Source of the DNA: a virus
Virus record (IMG/VR): IMGVR_UViG_3300043403_000041
Span: 1 to 24,060 of that record
DNA: 24,060 nt
Direction: 5' to 3' (one strand)
Of this stretch, positions 1 to 6,804 are shown in pieces. Numbering within the stretch: the first letter of the stretch is position 1; each line of letters opens with the position of its first letter. A program made the position numbers and the translations under genes. The notes under the pieces are model-generated. The model was not told the DNA's origin. It was given only the letters and a program-made list of their open reading frames with translations, and ran no database searches.

Positions 1-190
1 TGACGCCTCGACCTGCGTCGCCCAAGTGTGGCAGCTTGCGGTTGACGCCTCGACCTGCGTCGCCCAAGTGTGGCAGCTTGCGGTTGACGCCTCGACCTGC
101 GTCGCCCAAGTGTGGCAGCTTGCGGTTGACGCCTCGACCTGCGTCGCCCAAGTGTGGCAGCTTGCGGTTGACGCCTAGACCTGCGTCGCC
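1..190. repeat. 42-bp direct tandem repeat inside the methylase gene
   Basis: Four identical 42-bp units occupy 1-42, 43-84, 85-126 and 127-168. A partial fifth unit of 22 bases (169-190) has one mismatch at 177. The unit on the plus strand begins tgacgcctcgacctgcgtcg. Because 42 is a multiple of three, the array stays in frame in the methylase and encodes four copies of a 14-residue unit. The window edge cuts the array, so the copy number is a minimum. There are no spacers, so it is not a CRISPR array. Confidence 0.97.
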
Positions 191-604
191 GTCGCGGAAC
201 TTCTTCTCGCTACACCAGCCCGAGCCAATCCACGCGCACAGACCCCACACCCACCAGCCTGCGATCTTCACATCGTAGAAGTCGGGTTCGGTCTTCATTC
301 GCTCGCGGAATCCAGCCTGGTCGACGAGCCACTGGTGACGCGCGGACAGGTCCGCCTCGTTGACCGGCCAGTCACACGCAGCCGCGACGCCTTCGGGGTC
401 GTGCGCCAACGCCCGCCAGAAGTTCGCGAGGTAGCAATCCAGGTCGTTGACCGTCTCGACCTTGGCAGGCCCACCGGGCCGCGCGAGCAGCACGGCGAGC
501 GAGCCAGCGAACGGCTCGACGTAGTTGGGGACGTCGCCGAACGCGCGCCACACGACATCAGCGACGCGCGACTTGCCGCCGAACCATGGAAACGGTGCCT
601 TCAA
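1..604 (-). CDS. DNA adenine methylase, D12 class (partial, runs off left edge)
   Basis: This is the N-terminal 201 residues of a probable N6-adenine DNA methyltransferase of the MethyltransfD12 (Dam-like) family; the 3' end lies outside the window. The start MKAPFPWFGGK carries the PWFGGK motif (residues 6-11). The SAM-binding motif I follows as YVEPFAGS (28-35), then NDLD (53-56), which matches the acidic loop after strand 2. The catalytic DPPY motif would lie beyond the edge and is not seen. The likely start is TTG at 604, eight bases after a GGAGG Shine-Dalgarno that lies in the end of the preceding gene. From about residue 146 the protein becomes a perfect 14-residue tandem repeat (RKLPHLGDAGRGVN type). 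Phage methylases of this class usually protect phage DNA from host restriction. The family call is strong; sequence specificity is unknown. Confidence 0.85.
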   Translation of the reverse strand, partial: MKAPFPWFGGKSRVADVVWRAFGDVPNYVEPFAGSLAVLLARPGGPAKVETVNDLDCYLANFWRALAHDPEGVAAACDWPVNEADLSARHQWLVDQAGFRERMKTEPDFYDVKIAGWWVWGLCAWIGSGWCSEKKFRDGDAGLGVNRKLPHLGDAGRGVNRKLPHLGDAGRGVNRKLPHLGDAGRGVNRKLPHLGDAGRGV

Positions 605-608
605 CAAG

Positions 609-1133
609 TCATCCTCCGAACAACGAAACAATCATCTTGAATGCCGCGCGCCACTCCAGCGCGAGCGCAGTGCCAGCCGCGACGCCAACGGCGAAGACGC
701 CTTTGCGCACGACGGCGAGCGCCTTCGTCTTGGCGATCTCAGCATCTTGCCGCTCGCCCTCCGCGATGCTGTCGAGCGCCTGCCTGCCGACCTGCGCACC
801 GAGCGCGGCGACATCCGCCTTCGCTGCCAATCGCTCCACGTGGCGGCCCATCGCGGACAGTTCGGCGGCGACCGCAAGCGTTGCGTCGGCTTGGGTCTGC
901 ACGGCTTTCAGCACGGCGTCGTTGCGTCGGATCGACGCCTTCTCGTGCTCGCCTCCGCGGTCGTGCAGCGCCTGCAAGCGCTCGCCGATCACGAGGTACT
1001 GATCGCGGGTGTCCGAGGCCAGCGCGCCGACGGCCGCGGCGACGTCGTCGATCGTGGTGAGGAGCGGCGGCGATGGCATGTCGCGGTCGTCGTGGTGCAA
1101 TCCGCCGTTCGCGCTCGCGTGTCCGTCCGTCAT
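609..1133 (-). CDS. Coiled-coil protein with C-terminal membrane segment
   Basis: This is a 174-residue protein of unknown function. The start MTDGHASANG at 1133 is chosen because its ATG overlaps the stop of the upstream gene as ATGA; the longer reading frame upstream is the antisense of that gene. Residues about 45-135 are Ala, Glu, Gln and Arg rich and look like a long helix or coiled coil. Residues about 140-160 (VVRKGVFAVGVAAGTALALEW) form one plausible membrane helix, followed by a short tail. One membrane helix after the tail genes could fit a holin, a lysis accessory protein or an exclusion protein, but no specific motif supports any of these. The end of this gene carries the GGAGG Shine-Dalgarno used by the methylase. 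Confidence 0.75.
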   Translation of the reverse strand: MTDGHASANGGLHHDDRDMPSPPLLTTIDDVAAAVGALASDTRDQYLVIGERLQALHDRGGEHEKASIRRNDAVLKAVQTQADATLAVAAELSAMGRHVERLAAKADVAALGAQVGRQALDSIAEGERQDAEIAKTKALAVVRKGVFAVGVAAGTALALEWRAAFKMIVSLFGG

Positions 1134-1378
1134 CGTCCAGCCTCCAAGCGCCAGCCGGCGCCGTTGATCAGCAACTCCGACCCCCAACGCTCACACCGCG
1201 CCGGCCCGCCGCAGATGCGAACGCCGTCGTCGTGGAGCTCGTAGTGGGCCTCGCGCTTCGGCGTCGCGACGGTGGCGATGCCCGCGAGCGCGTAGGTCGC
1301 GACGTCGCGCTTGACCGCGGCGCTGAGCGAGAGCCCGCGGGCGACCAGCTTGCCGTCGGCGAAGATCTGCCACGTCAT
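1130..1378 (-). CDS. Small conserved-looking phage protein, unknown function
   Basis: This is an 82-residue protein starting MTWQIFADGK. Its ATG at 1378 overlaps the stop of the LamG-type gene upstream (ATGA), and its own stop overlaps the next start in the same way, so it is translationally coupled on both sides. It has an alternating beta-like N-terminus, the segment ATPKREAHYELHDDGVRICG, and a basic end. No signal peptide or membrane helix is seen. I do not recognise a family. Its place between the receptor-binding gene and the membrane protein suggests a late accessory role, which is only inference. Confidence 0.7.
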   Translation of the reverse strand: MTWQIFADGKLVARGLSLSAAVKRDVATYALAGIATVATPKREAHYELHDDGVRICGGPARCERWGSELLINGAGWRLEAGR

Positions 1379-2502
1379 CGACCGAAGGCTCCCATCGTGT
1401 AGTCGGCCTTGATTTGCGCGAGCGTCAAAGTCGCGTTGTCGAGTCGGCAGTCGCTCAGCACGTACGTGTCCGCCGTGCCGAGACAGCCAACCGTGAAGCT
1501 CTTGGCGTTGTCCCACGACATCGCACCGACGGCCGCCTTCGACCCGGCCAAGATGCCGTTGATGTACGTCTTCATGTTCGCGCCATCGAAGGTCGCGACG
1601 AGGTAGTAGCGGCGCCCTGGTGTGGCGTACCCAAACGGGTCGCTGGTCACAACGCCTGTCGTCGCGACCTTGCACTTGACCAGGAACACGCGGCTCGCGC
1701 CGCTGGTATCGACGAGGATCGCAAACGTTGCGTCACTCGCGCCGTTGGGCTTCGACCACAGCGTCGACGACGTCGCCACCGAGTTTGGGTTCGGAAACTC
1801 GACCCAACACGACACCGTCATCGCCGTCGTCGCAGGCTGGTACGTCAGCGCCGAACCGCTGCTGTTGTCGAAGTACGACGCGCCGACGACGAGCAAACCG
1901 TCGCCCGTCGGCGTGGGCACGCCGAACGTTGCGGTGCCGGTCTTGTCGAGCGTGAAGGCTGAGCCCGTGCCAGCGTTGGCGATCGACGTGGTGCCAGCTG
2001 CGTCGGTCAGCGGGAAGTGGATCAGCGTGTTGGCGTCGGTGGCAGGCTGTCGAGCGCCGCCCGCTGATACCGCGCGCGCGAGGTCGTTGAAGCATCGAAT
2101 CCATCCTGCCGAGCCCGTCTCTGTGCCTTCGCCCGCCGCGATCAGTTCGTTGTTCGTGATTGGCGCGACCTTGACCGCTAGCGTGTTCGTTCGAATGGTC
2201 CCGCTGCCGTCCGTGACGGTGGCTTTCAGGATCCACGCGCCACCGGTCTTCGGTGCCAAGAAGTCGCACGTCTTGTCGGCGTTCGACGTGACCGCAGGCA
2301 ACGACGCGAGGTGCTCATCGTCGGCGGTCGTGATCGACCATCCGACAGCGACCACGTCAGCCGTCGACGTCAGCCGAGCCTTGATCGAGTAGTTGCCCGT
2401 GGAGGCGTACGCGAGCAAGAGCGAGTCGGCGAGCGATGCGTTGCTCGCCTGGTAGTTGCTGCCGCCATCACTGGACAGCTGGAAATCTGCTGAAGCGCTC
2501 AT
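1375..2502 (-). CDS. LamG/concanavalin A-like tail adhesin
   Basis: This 375-residue protein is probably a receptor-binding or tail-fibre tip protein. Residues about 1-115 look like Ig-like beta domains (FQLSSDGGSNYQ, then a stretch ending TNTLAVKVAP). Residues about 160-370 have the pattern of a LamG/concanavalin A-like jelly roll: an opening HFPLTDAAGTTSIANAGTGS, a central TVSCWVEFPNPNS strand, and the hallmark YYLVATFDGANMKTYINGIL. Such domains bind glycans. The fold call rests on pattern recognition only. It lies downstream of the baseplate genes, where Mu-like phages carry host-range genes. The ATG at 2502 follows the inserted plus-strand lipoprotein gene, so it may depend on readthrough from genes further upstream. 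Confidence 0.8.
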   Translation of the reverse strand: MSASADFQLSSDGGSNYQASNASLADSLLLAYASTGNYSIKARLTSTADVVAVGWSITTADDEHLASLPAVTSNADKTCDFLAPKTGGAWILKATVTDGSGTIRTNTLAVKVAPITNNELIAAGEGTETGSAGWIRCFNDLARAVSAGGARQPATDANTLIHFPLTDAAGTTSIANAGTGSAFTLDKTGTATFGVPTPTGDGLLVVGASYFDNSSGSALTYQPATTAMTVSCWVEFPNPNSVATSSTLWSKPNGASDATFAILVDTSGASRVFLVKCKVATTGVVTSDPFGYATPGRRYYLVATFDGANMKTYINGILAGSKAAVGAMSWDNAKSFTVGCLGTADTYVLSDCRLDNATLTLAQIKADYTMGAFGR

Positions 2503-2553
2503 GTTTTCGGGCTCGGTCTTGCGGAATCGCGGAATCGTTGCGACGCTTGGCGA

Positions 2554-3201
2554 ATGCGCCTTCTCTTCGCCGCCTTGTTTGCCGTTGCCTGCTCGTCACC
2601 CGAGACACCGGAACGGGCCGACGTCGGCGCCACGGCGGGCGCTGCGGGCGCTGCGGGCTCGGCAGGGGCGTCGACCGCGGGACAAGGCGGTAAGGCCGCT
2701 GCCGGGTCGCCTGCGGTGGCTGGCGCATCGGGCGCGTCAGGCGCGGGTCAATCCGCCGCGGGCATGGCCGGTGCGGCGGGGTCGGTCGGTGGCGCGGGAA
2801 GCGCGGGCGTTGCTGGCTCGCCAGCGGGCCAAGGCGGGGCCGGTAGCGCCGGGGCTAGCGGTGGCCCGTCCGGCGCGTCAGGGGCCGGTCAGGCGGGCGC
2901 GGGGCAAGGTGGCGCGGGGTCGGCTGGGATGCCGAGCGCCGGGGCTGCGGGAGCGGGCCAGGGTGGCGCCGTTCCGTGCGTCCACGGGGTCAACTGCGGT
3001 GGGTGGCATCAGTGGGGGAACTGGGCGCCTTACCGTGACGCCAACATCAGCGGCAGCGGGTGCAAGCTGAACCCGTGCGGCGATCCGTTCTTCGTCTGCA
3101 TCTACATCGCTGGCGAAACGGCGGTGCTGTCTCACGCCGACGACGGCGGCGCGTGCCGCAAGCCGTTCAACAGCGACGGCACCGCGTGCTGCAAGCCGTA
3201 A
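2554..3201 (+). CDS. Putative lipoprotein with Gly/Ala linker and Cys-rich domain (moron)
   Basis: This 215-residue protein is the only plus-strand gene in the window. It starts MRLLFAALFAVACSS, a short hydrophobic signal with a lipobox-like AVAC, so Cys13 may be the lipidated residue; the -3 position is Ala rather than the usual Leu. Residues about 25-140 are a low-complexity Gly/Ala/Ser/Gln linker. Residues about 141-215 form a compact Cys-rich domain (PCVHGVNCGGWHQWGNW, then several more Cys up to the end TACCKP), probably disulphide bonded outside the cytoplasm. The architecture is common in Myxococcota secreted lipoproteins. Its reverse orientation inside the late operon marks it as a moron, possibly changing the lysogen's cell surface. 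No convincing Shine-Dalgarno or promoter is visible upstream. Function is unknown. Confidence 0.75.
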   Translation: MRLLFAALFAVACSSPETPERADVGATAGAAGAAGSAGASTAGQGGKAAAGSPAVAGASGASGAGQSAAGMAGAAGSVGGAGSAGVAGSPAGQGGAGSAGASGGPSGASGAGQAGAGQGGAGSAGMPSAGAAGAGQGGAVPCVHGVNCGGWHQWGNWAPYRDANISGSGCKLNPCGDPFFVCIYIAGETAVLSHADDGGACRKPFNSDGTACCKP

Positions 3202-4845
3202 CGTCCAGCCGTAGCCGCCGAGGTACGTCGCGTCTGAGTTGACGTTCGCGGGCACGAGCGGCGCCGCAGCCGCGGTCGCGTAGTACCAGGCCCGCGAGAG
3301 GCGCGGAGCCAGCGAGAGGGCGATCCCGTTGGTGGTTCGCATCGGAGAGTAAAGGCCGAACGTCTTTGCGCCGTGCGCGGTCGTGCTCGCGAAGTGGCGT
3401 TCCATCTGCACGATCAGAAGCTCCAGCGTGTTAGCCGCCGAGGCGTCGTCGCTTGCTCGCGTCGCGACCTTGACGCTCTTGTCGGGGGTCGTGTGGTAGA
3501 CGGTCGTGGCGACGCTGTTCACGTCGAGGTTCTTCGAGTGACGTTCGAGCGCGTCGGCGATCTGGTTGATGATCGCATACGCCGCTTCCTTGCTGATGTT
3601 CGTCCAGTCGATGCCGGAAGAAACCACATCGTTGCTCGCATCGGCCGCGGCGTGCGGTGCGGCGAATGCCGTCTTGATTCGGTGAGTGTTGTAGAGCGTT
3701 ACGAGATCTTCCGTCTGCGTCAGCAGCTCGGCAAGATTCTGCGGCGGCTCGGTCCACGGCATCAGGTCGCCATCGATCGCGGCAACGCCGATGCCGGGAA
3801 CGTGCGCCGTAGGGTTGTCTCCGTGCCCGCTGAGAGCGAGCCGGATGTCGCGCCACAGGTCGAGCGCCGTCTGAAGCGTCGAGCAAGCGGCGGTCGCGAC
3901 CACGGAACCTCCATCGGCCGCGCCGTGAACGGCGCCAGCGGTCAAGATGACATGGGCGTTGAATGCAGTGCGAAGGTTGTTCAGTCGGATGATCGCAGAT
4001 GCAAGATCAACGGCTGAGCCAGCAACGGTGTTGACACCATCGGCGGCGCCGTGGAGGGCGTAGCCTGCCGACGTCTGGACGTGGTTGTGCCAAGCGGCCG
4101 AGACGATCGAAAGGGCGTTGCCGTCCGCGTAGGTAGTCGTGGCGTCAAGCCTTGCGACCGTCGCCTCGTACAGATTCGCCGACGTCTTCTTCCAGTCCGC
4201 CAACACCCGCGCCACATCGCGACTCGACGCGGCCATCTTGGCCAGCGGCGTGCCCGCCGGAACCAGCTTGATGCGCTCGGGGTCGAGCAGGTGCATCGTG
4301 TCGCCGTACGTGCGGATCGTGAGCGTCGCTGTGTGCGGCGCGACGCCAAACACGCGCGACTTCTCTTCGTAGACGTAGAACGTCGCGGTGTCGGTCGGCG
4401 CTTGGCCGATGCCGCCAGCGTAGGCAGGCAGGGCCGCTTCTTCGTTGTCGGTCTCGGCGAGCTCGCCCGCCGCGGGGATGTTGCCACCGAAGCGCGGGAG
4501 GAACTTGTAGTCGCTGACGTCGTAGACCTCGAGCGTGTATAGACCGGGAACGTCAGGCTCGAACGATGCCCCGCGCGCCGTCGCGTCGAGTCGCAGGCTC
4601 TCGCGGGTCGTGTTGGTGTCGAGCGTGCCGCCGTAGGCCGACAGCGTGCCAGCACGGTACTGTTGCAGCTCGTCATACTGGTCGAGCGTGGGCAGCTTGG
4701 ACGTTGCGGGCCCGGTGCGGATGTAGAACCGCAACGCAGGCGTGATGGTCGCGGTCTGCACCGCTGTCGGCGTGCCGGTGATCGTGATCTCGACCTTCGT
4801 GGCGACGGCGCCGACGTTGGGCGAGGTGTTGATCGTGAGAGCCAT
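2878..4845 (-). CDS. Tail-fibre-like protein with His-rich repeat modules; 3' end antisense to lipoprotein
   Basis: The frame encodes 655 residues and starts right after the previous stop (TAAATG). Residues 1-200 look like beta-sandwich domains. Residues about 250-500 contain recurring helical modules with a His-(G/A)-A-A-D pattern: HGAADGVNTV at 265, HGAADGGSVV at 307, HAAADASNDV at 398 and the weaker HTTPDKSVKV at 451, with further paired His residues between them (296-298, 341, 348, 388, 436, 484). It is probably a tail fibre or baseplate appendage. From residue about 550 (below 3201) the frame runs antisense through the plus-strand lipoprotein gene. The residues become Arg/Ala-rich and look non-native, so the genuine conserved part is about 3202-4845. 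Confidence 0.7.
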   Translation of the reverse strand: MALTINTSPNVGAVATKVEITITGTPTAVQTATITPALRFYIRTGPATSKLPTLDQYDELQQYRAGTLSAYGGTLDTNTTRESLRLDATARGASFEPDVPGLYTLEVYDVSDYKFLPRFGGNIPAAGELAETDNEEAALPAYAGGIGQAPTDTATFYVYEEKSRVFGVAPHTATLTIRTYGDTMHLLDPERIKLVPAGTPLAKMAASSRDVARVLADWKKTSANLYEATVARLDATTTYADGNALSIVSAAWHNHVQTSAGYALHGAADGVNTVAGSAVDLASAIIRLNNLRTAFNAHVILTAGAVHGAADGGSVVATAACSTLQTALDLWRDIRLALSGHGDNPTAHVPGIGVAAIDGDLMPWTEPPQNLAELLTQTEDLVTLYNTHRIKTAFAAPHAAADASNDVVSSGIDWTNISKEAAYAIINQIADALERHSKNLDVNSVATTVYHTTPDKSVKVATRASDDASAANTLELLIVQMERHFASTTAHGAKTFGLYSPMRTTNGIALSLAPRLSRAWYYATAAAAPLVPANVNSDATYLGGYGWTLRLAARGAVAVERLAARAAVVGVRQHRRFASDVDADEERIAARVQLAPAAADVGVTVRRPVPPLMPPTAVDPVDARNGATLARSRSPGARHPSRPRATLPRARLTGP

Positions 4846-5520
4846 TTAGGGTTTCACGGTCTGCGCGTCGAACGTGCAGTAAACAGACAGCACGCCGAGC
4901 CCGTTGACGTAGTTCGCGCCGCCAGCGCCTGCGATGTCGACGTTGTATGAGTGATAGGCGCCGTGGTTGATCGCCTCGGCCAAGCCCGACTTGGTCACGG
5001 TGTGCGCCGCGTTGAACGTGGCGAGCACAGCCGTTGCGTCGGTCGTGTTTCCGAGGCTCGTGATCGTGCCAGCGGTCGCACTCGTCTTGTAGACGTAGAA
5101 TCCCGGCATTGTGCCAGGCAAGCCAGCGAAACCAGGCCCGATCGCGGGCACGTTGCCCATGAAGATCACGGACACGGCAGTCAGGATCGCGCCGTCTGGC
5201 AAGTTATCGAGCGGGATGCACAGCGCGCCGCCAGTGACGGTCTGCCCGTACATGTTCGCGCCGCCATTCCAGGCGAACCCGGTGAGCGACTTGCACGTGC
5301 AGTTCTGCACGCGCTTGAACGACTGCGTTGTACTGTACCCAAACGACCCTGTATCATCGAGCAACAGCCGGTAACCGGTAAGAGTGACGTCACTCGTCAG
5401 AGACGTTGTGCCGCCGCGCGTGATCGCGGCAACCTGCCCGTCGTTTAGGGCGTTGAACTCGGCCGCGGTGACGCGCTCGCCCGTGTTCTTGTCGGGTGTC
5501 CAAGCGGATGAATTTGCCAT
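4846..5520 (-). CDS. Probable tail appendage protein, unknown function
   Basis: This is a 224-residue protein starting MANSSAWTPDKNTGERVTAA. The N-terminal pattern (GERVTAAEFNALNDGQVAAI) resembles the attachment ends of many phage fibre or baseplate proteins and also resembles the N-terminus of the 163-residue protein at 6313-6804. The rest is rich in Gly, Thr and beta-branched residues, with two Cys close together (NCTCK) near residue 75. It sits just after the gp48-like gene, one base after that stop, where tail fibres lie in Mu-like phages. A fibre or fibre-adaptor role is inferred from position and composition; no family was recognised. Confidence 0.7.
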   Translation of the reverse strand: MANSSAWTPDKNTGERVTAAEFNALNDGQVAAITRGGTTSLTSDVTLTGYRLLLDDTGSFGYSTTQSFKRVQNCTCKSLTGFAWNGGANMYGQTVTGGALCIPLDNLPDGAILTAVSVIFMGNVPAIGPGFAGLPGTMPGFYVYKTSATAGTITSLGNTTDATAVLATFNAAHTVTKSGLAEAINHGAYHSYNVDIAGAGGANYVNGLGVLSVYCTFDAQTVKP

Positions 5521-5521
5521 G

Positions 5522-6316
5522 TCAGATCGCGGTCAGGCCGATGAGGGAAATGTCAGCGAGGAAACCGCCCGTTGTCTGGTCGGTTGCCCACTGTGAGGTG
5601 GTCGCCGACATCCAAGCCGGGAGGATTGCGTCGAGCGTTTCGAGCGCCTTCGATGCCTTCGCGTCTACGTCGCTTTGGTCGGTGTTCTGCGGCGGGACGA
5701 AGTTGACAGTGATGCGCGCGAGACCCGACGAGAAGGGGTAGGTCGCGTTGTACGTGCCGGGGTAGTCGGCCGTGAACGTGTAGGCGCCGGTGGCCCATGA
5801 CGCCAGCACCGAACCAGGCGGAGCTTTGCCGGGGTAGTCGACCTCGGAGATATCGCGTTCTTCGACCGACAGGAACCACGGCCCGAAGACGGCGCCCATC
5901 GCACCGTTGATCGTTGCGACGGTGTTACTAGTGTACCCTCGAAGTCGAGCGGCTACGGCGCGCCTACGATCTACCAAAGCATCGCGATCCCAGGCGCGAA
6001 GCCCTAGTATTTTCTCCCACCGTTCGAGCATCGAAAGCGCGACCACCTCGCCCGTTTCAGGGTCCTTGACCGGGCGCACCTCAGCCGAGATCTTCATCGG
6101 GTCGCCTTGCAGTCGTCGCCGCTCGGAGTCGCGCCAGCCGACCGCGAGCATTCGCGCGATCGTCCGGTTCTCGGCTTGGACCTCGGTGCCGTCGCCGCCG
6201 TCTTGGAGCACGAGCGGGCGTCCGTTGGTAACGACATCGCTCATCGCGCGGACAGTCTCGGAGCGACCGCCGCCGAGCTTGAACGGCATCGGCGCGCGCC
6301 AGCCGAAACTGCTCAC
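5522..6316 (-). CDS. Baseplate protein, Mu gp48/YmfQ-like (DUF2313)
   Basis: This 264-residue protein probably joins the baseplate wedge to fibres. The diagnostic region is about residues 95-140: LERWEKILGLRAWDRDALVDRR followed by AVAARLRGYTSNTVATINGAMG, which follows the Mu gp48/YmfQ pattern of a WE..LGL segment and an Arg-rich helix. A beta-rich C-terminal half follows (TGAYTFTADYPGTYNATYPF). The start is taken as GTG at 6316, overlapping the previous stop as GTGA with a GGTGAG-like ribosome site upstream; ATG at 6289 is the alternative. Longer upstream readings are antisense shadows. In Mu this gene directly follows gp47; here one extra gene lies between. Confidence 0.75.
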   Translation of the reverse strand: MSSFGWRAPMPFKLGGGRSETVRAMSDVVTNGRPLVLQDGGDGTEVQAENRTIARMLAVGWRDSERRRLQGDPMKISAEVRPVKDPETGEVVALSMLERWEKILGLRAWDRDALVDRRRAVAARLRGYTSNTVATINGAMGAVFGPWFLSVEERDISEVDYPGKAPPGSVLASWATGAYTFTADYPGTYNATYPFSSGLARITVNFVPPQNTDQSDVDAKASKALETLDAILPAWMSATTSQWATDQTTGGFLADISLIGLTAI

Positions 6317-6804
6317 GCCCAGCTCACCGAGAAGTCGGTCGGGTCCGTCGCGGCGCCTGCGTTGTTGTGGAACGTTGCGGTCAACACGTTGGCACTCGTG
6401 TACGCCCAACGCACATCAGACGCCGCAGCGGCGTTGACGCTGTAGCCCAGAACGCATCGGATGTTCGTCGAGTGCGACTCGGCGACCGCTTGCAGGTCGT
6501 CGACCGCCGTGGGCCACGTGAGCGTGTAGACGCCAGCGCCCGTGCGAGCCGCCACGGGCTCGACCGCAGGCGCGTCGCCCCAAACCGCGCCATGCGCCGC
6601 TACCGTTGGCGTTGTGCCCGAGACGGTGACACGACACCACGCGCGGATAGCGGTGTACGACATCGCCGCGATCTGCGACGTCATGCGGTTGAAGTACGTC
6701 GCCGAGACCTCGGTCTCCGCGTCAACAACCGCGTCTTCGTCGACGAACTCGTTGCCGCCGAAGGTGGAAGCGCCTGCGGTGTCAGGTAGAAGCGGTGTGG
6801 TCAT
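6313..6804 (-). CDS. Extra baseplate-region protein, unknown function
   Basis: This is a 163-residue protein starting MTTPLLPDTAGASTFGGNEF. Its start overlaps the gpJ-like stop as ATGA and its stop overlaps the gp48-like GTG. The N-terminal part (AETEVSATYFNRMTSQIAAM) resembles the start of the 224-residue protein at 4846-5520. The remainder is beta-rich (ARTGAGVYTLTWPTAVDD and LTATFHNNAGAATD) and could form one small sandwich domain. It lies between the gp47-like and gp48-like genes, which are adjacent in Mu. It is probably a virion component, perhaps a fibre or baseplate decoration; no family was recognised. Confidence 0.7.
   Translation of the reverse strand: MTTPLLPDTAGASTFGGNEFVDEDAVVDAETEVSATYFNRMTSQIAAMSYTAIRAWCRVTVSGTTPTVAAHGAVWGDAPAVEPVAARTGAGVYTLTWPTAVDDLQAVAESHSTNIRCVLGYSVNAAAASDVRWAYTSANVLTATFHNNAGAATDPTDFSVSWA

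Noticed and set aside
1-190. CRISPR array at the left edge
   Set aside because: The 42-bp units are directly adjacent with no spacers and are in frame inside a coding gene.
36-278. Plus-strand open frame across the 42-bp repeat (LRLTPRPASPKCGS repeats)
   Set aside because: It is the antisense of the methylase repeat. The minus frame carries recognisable methylase motifs upstream of the repeat and a good start signal; the plus frame has none.
2503-2553. A promoter for the plus-strand lipoprotein gene
   Set aside because: There is a TTGCGG-like hexamer and a tandem gcggaatc repeat, but no convincing -10 box and no Shine-Dalgarno, so I could not support a call.
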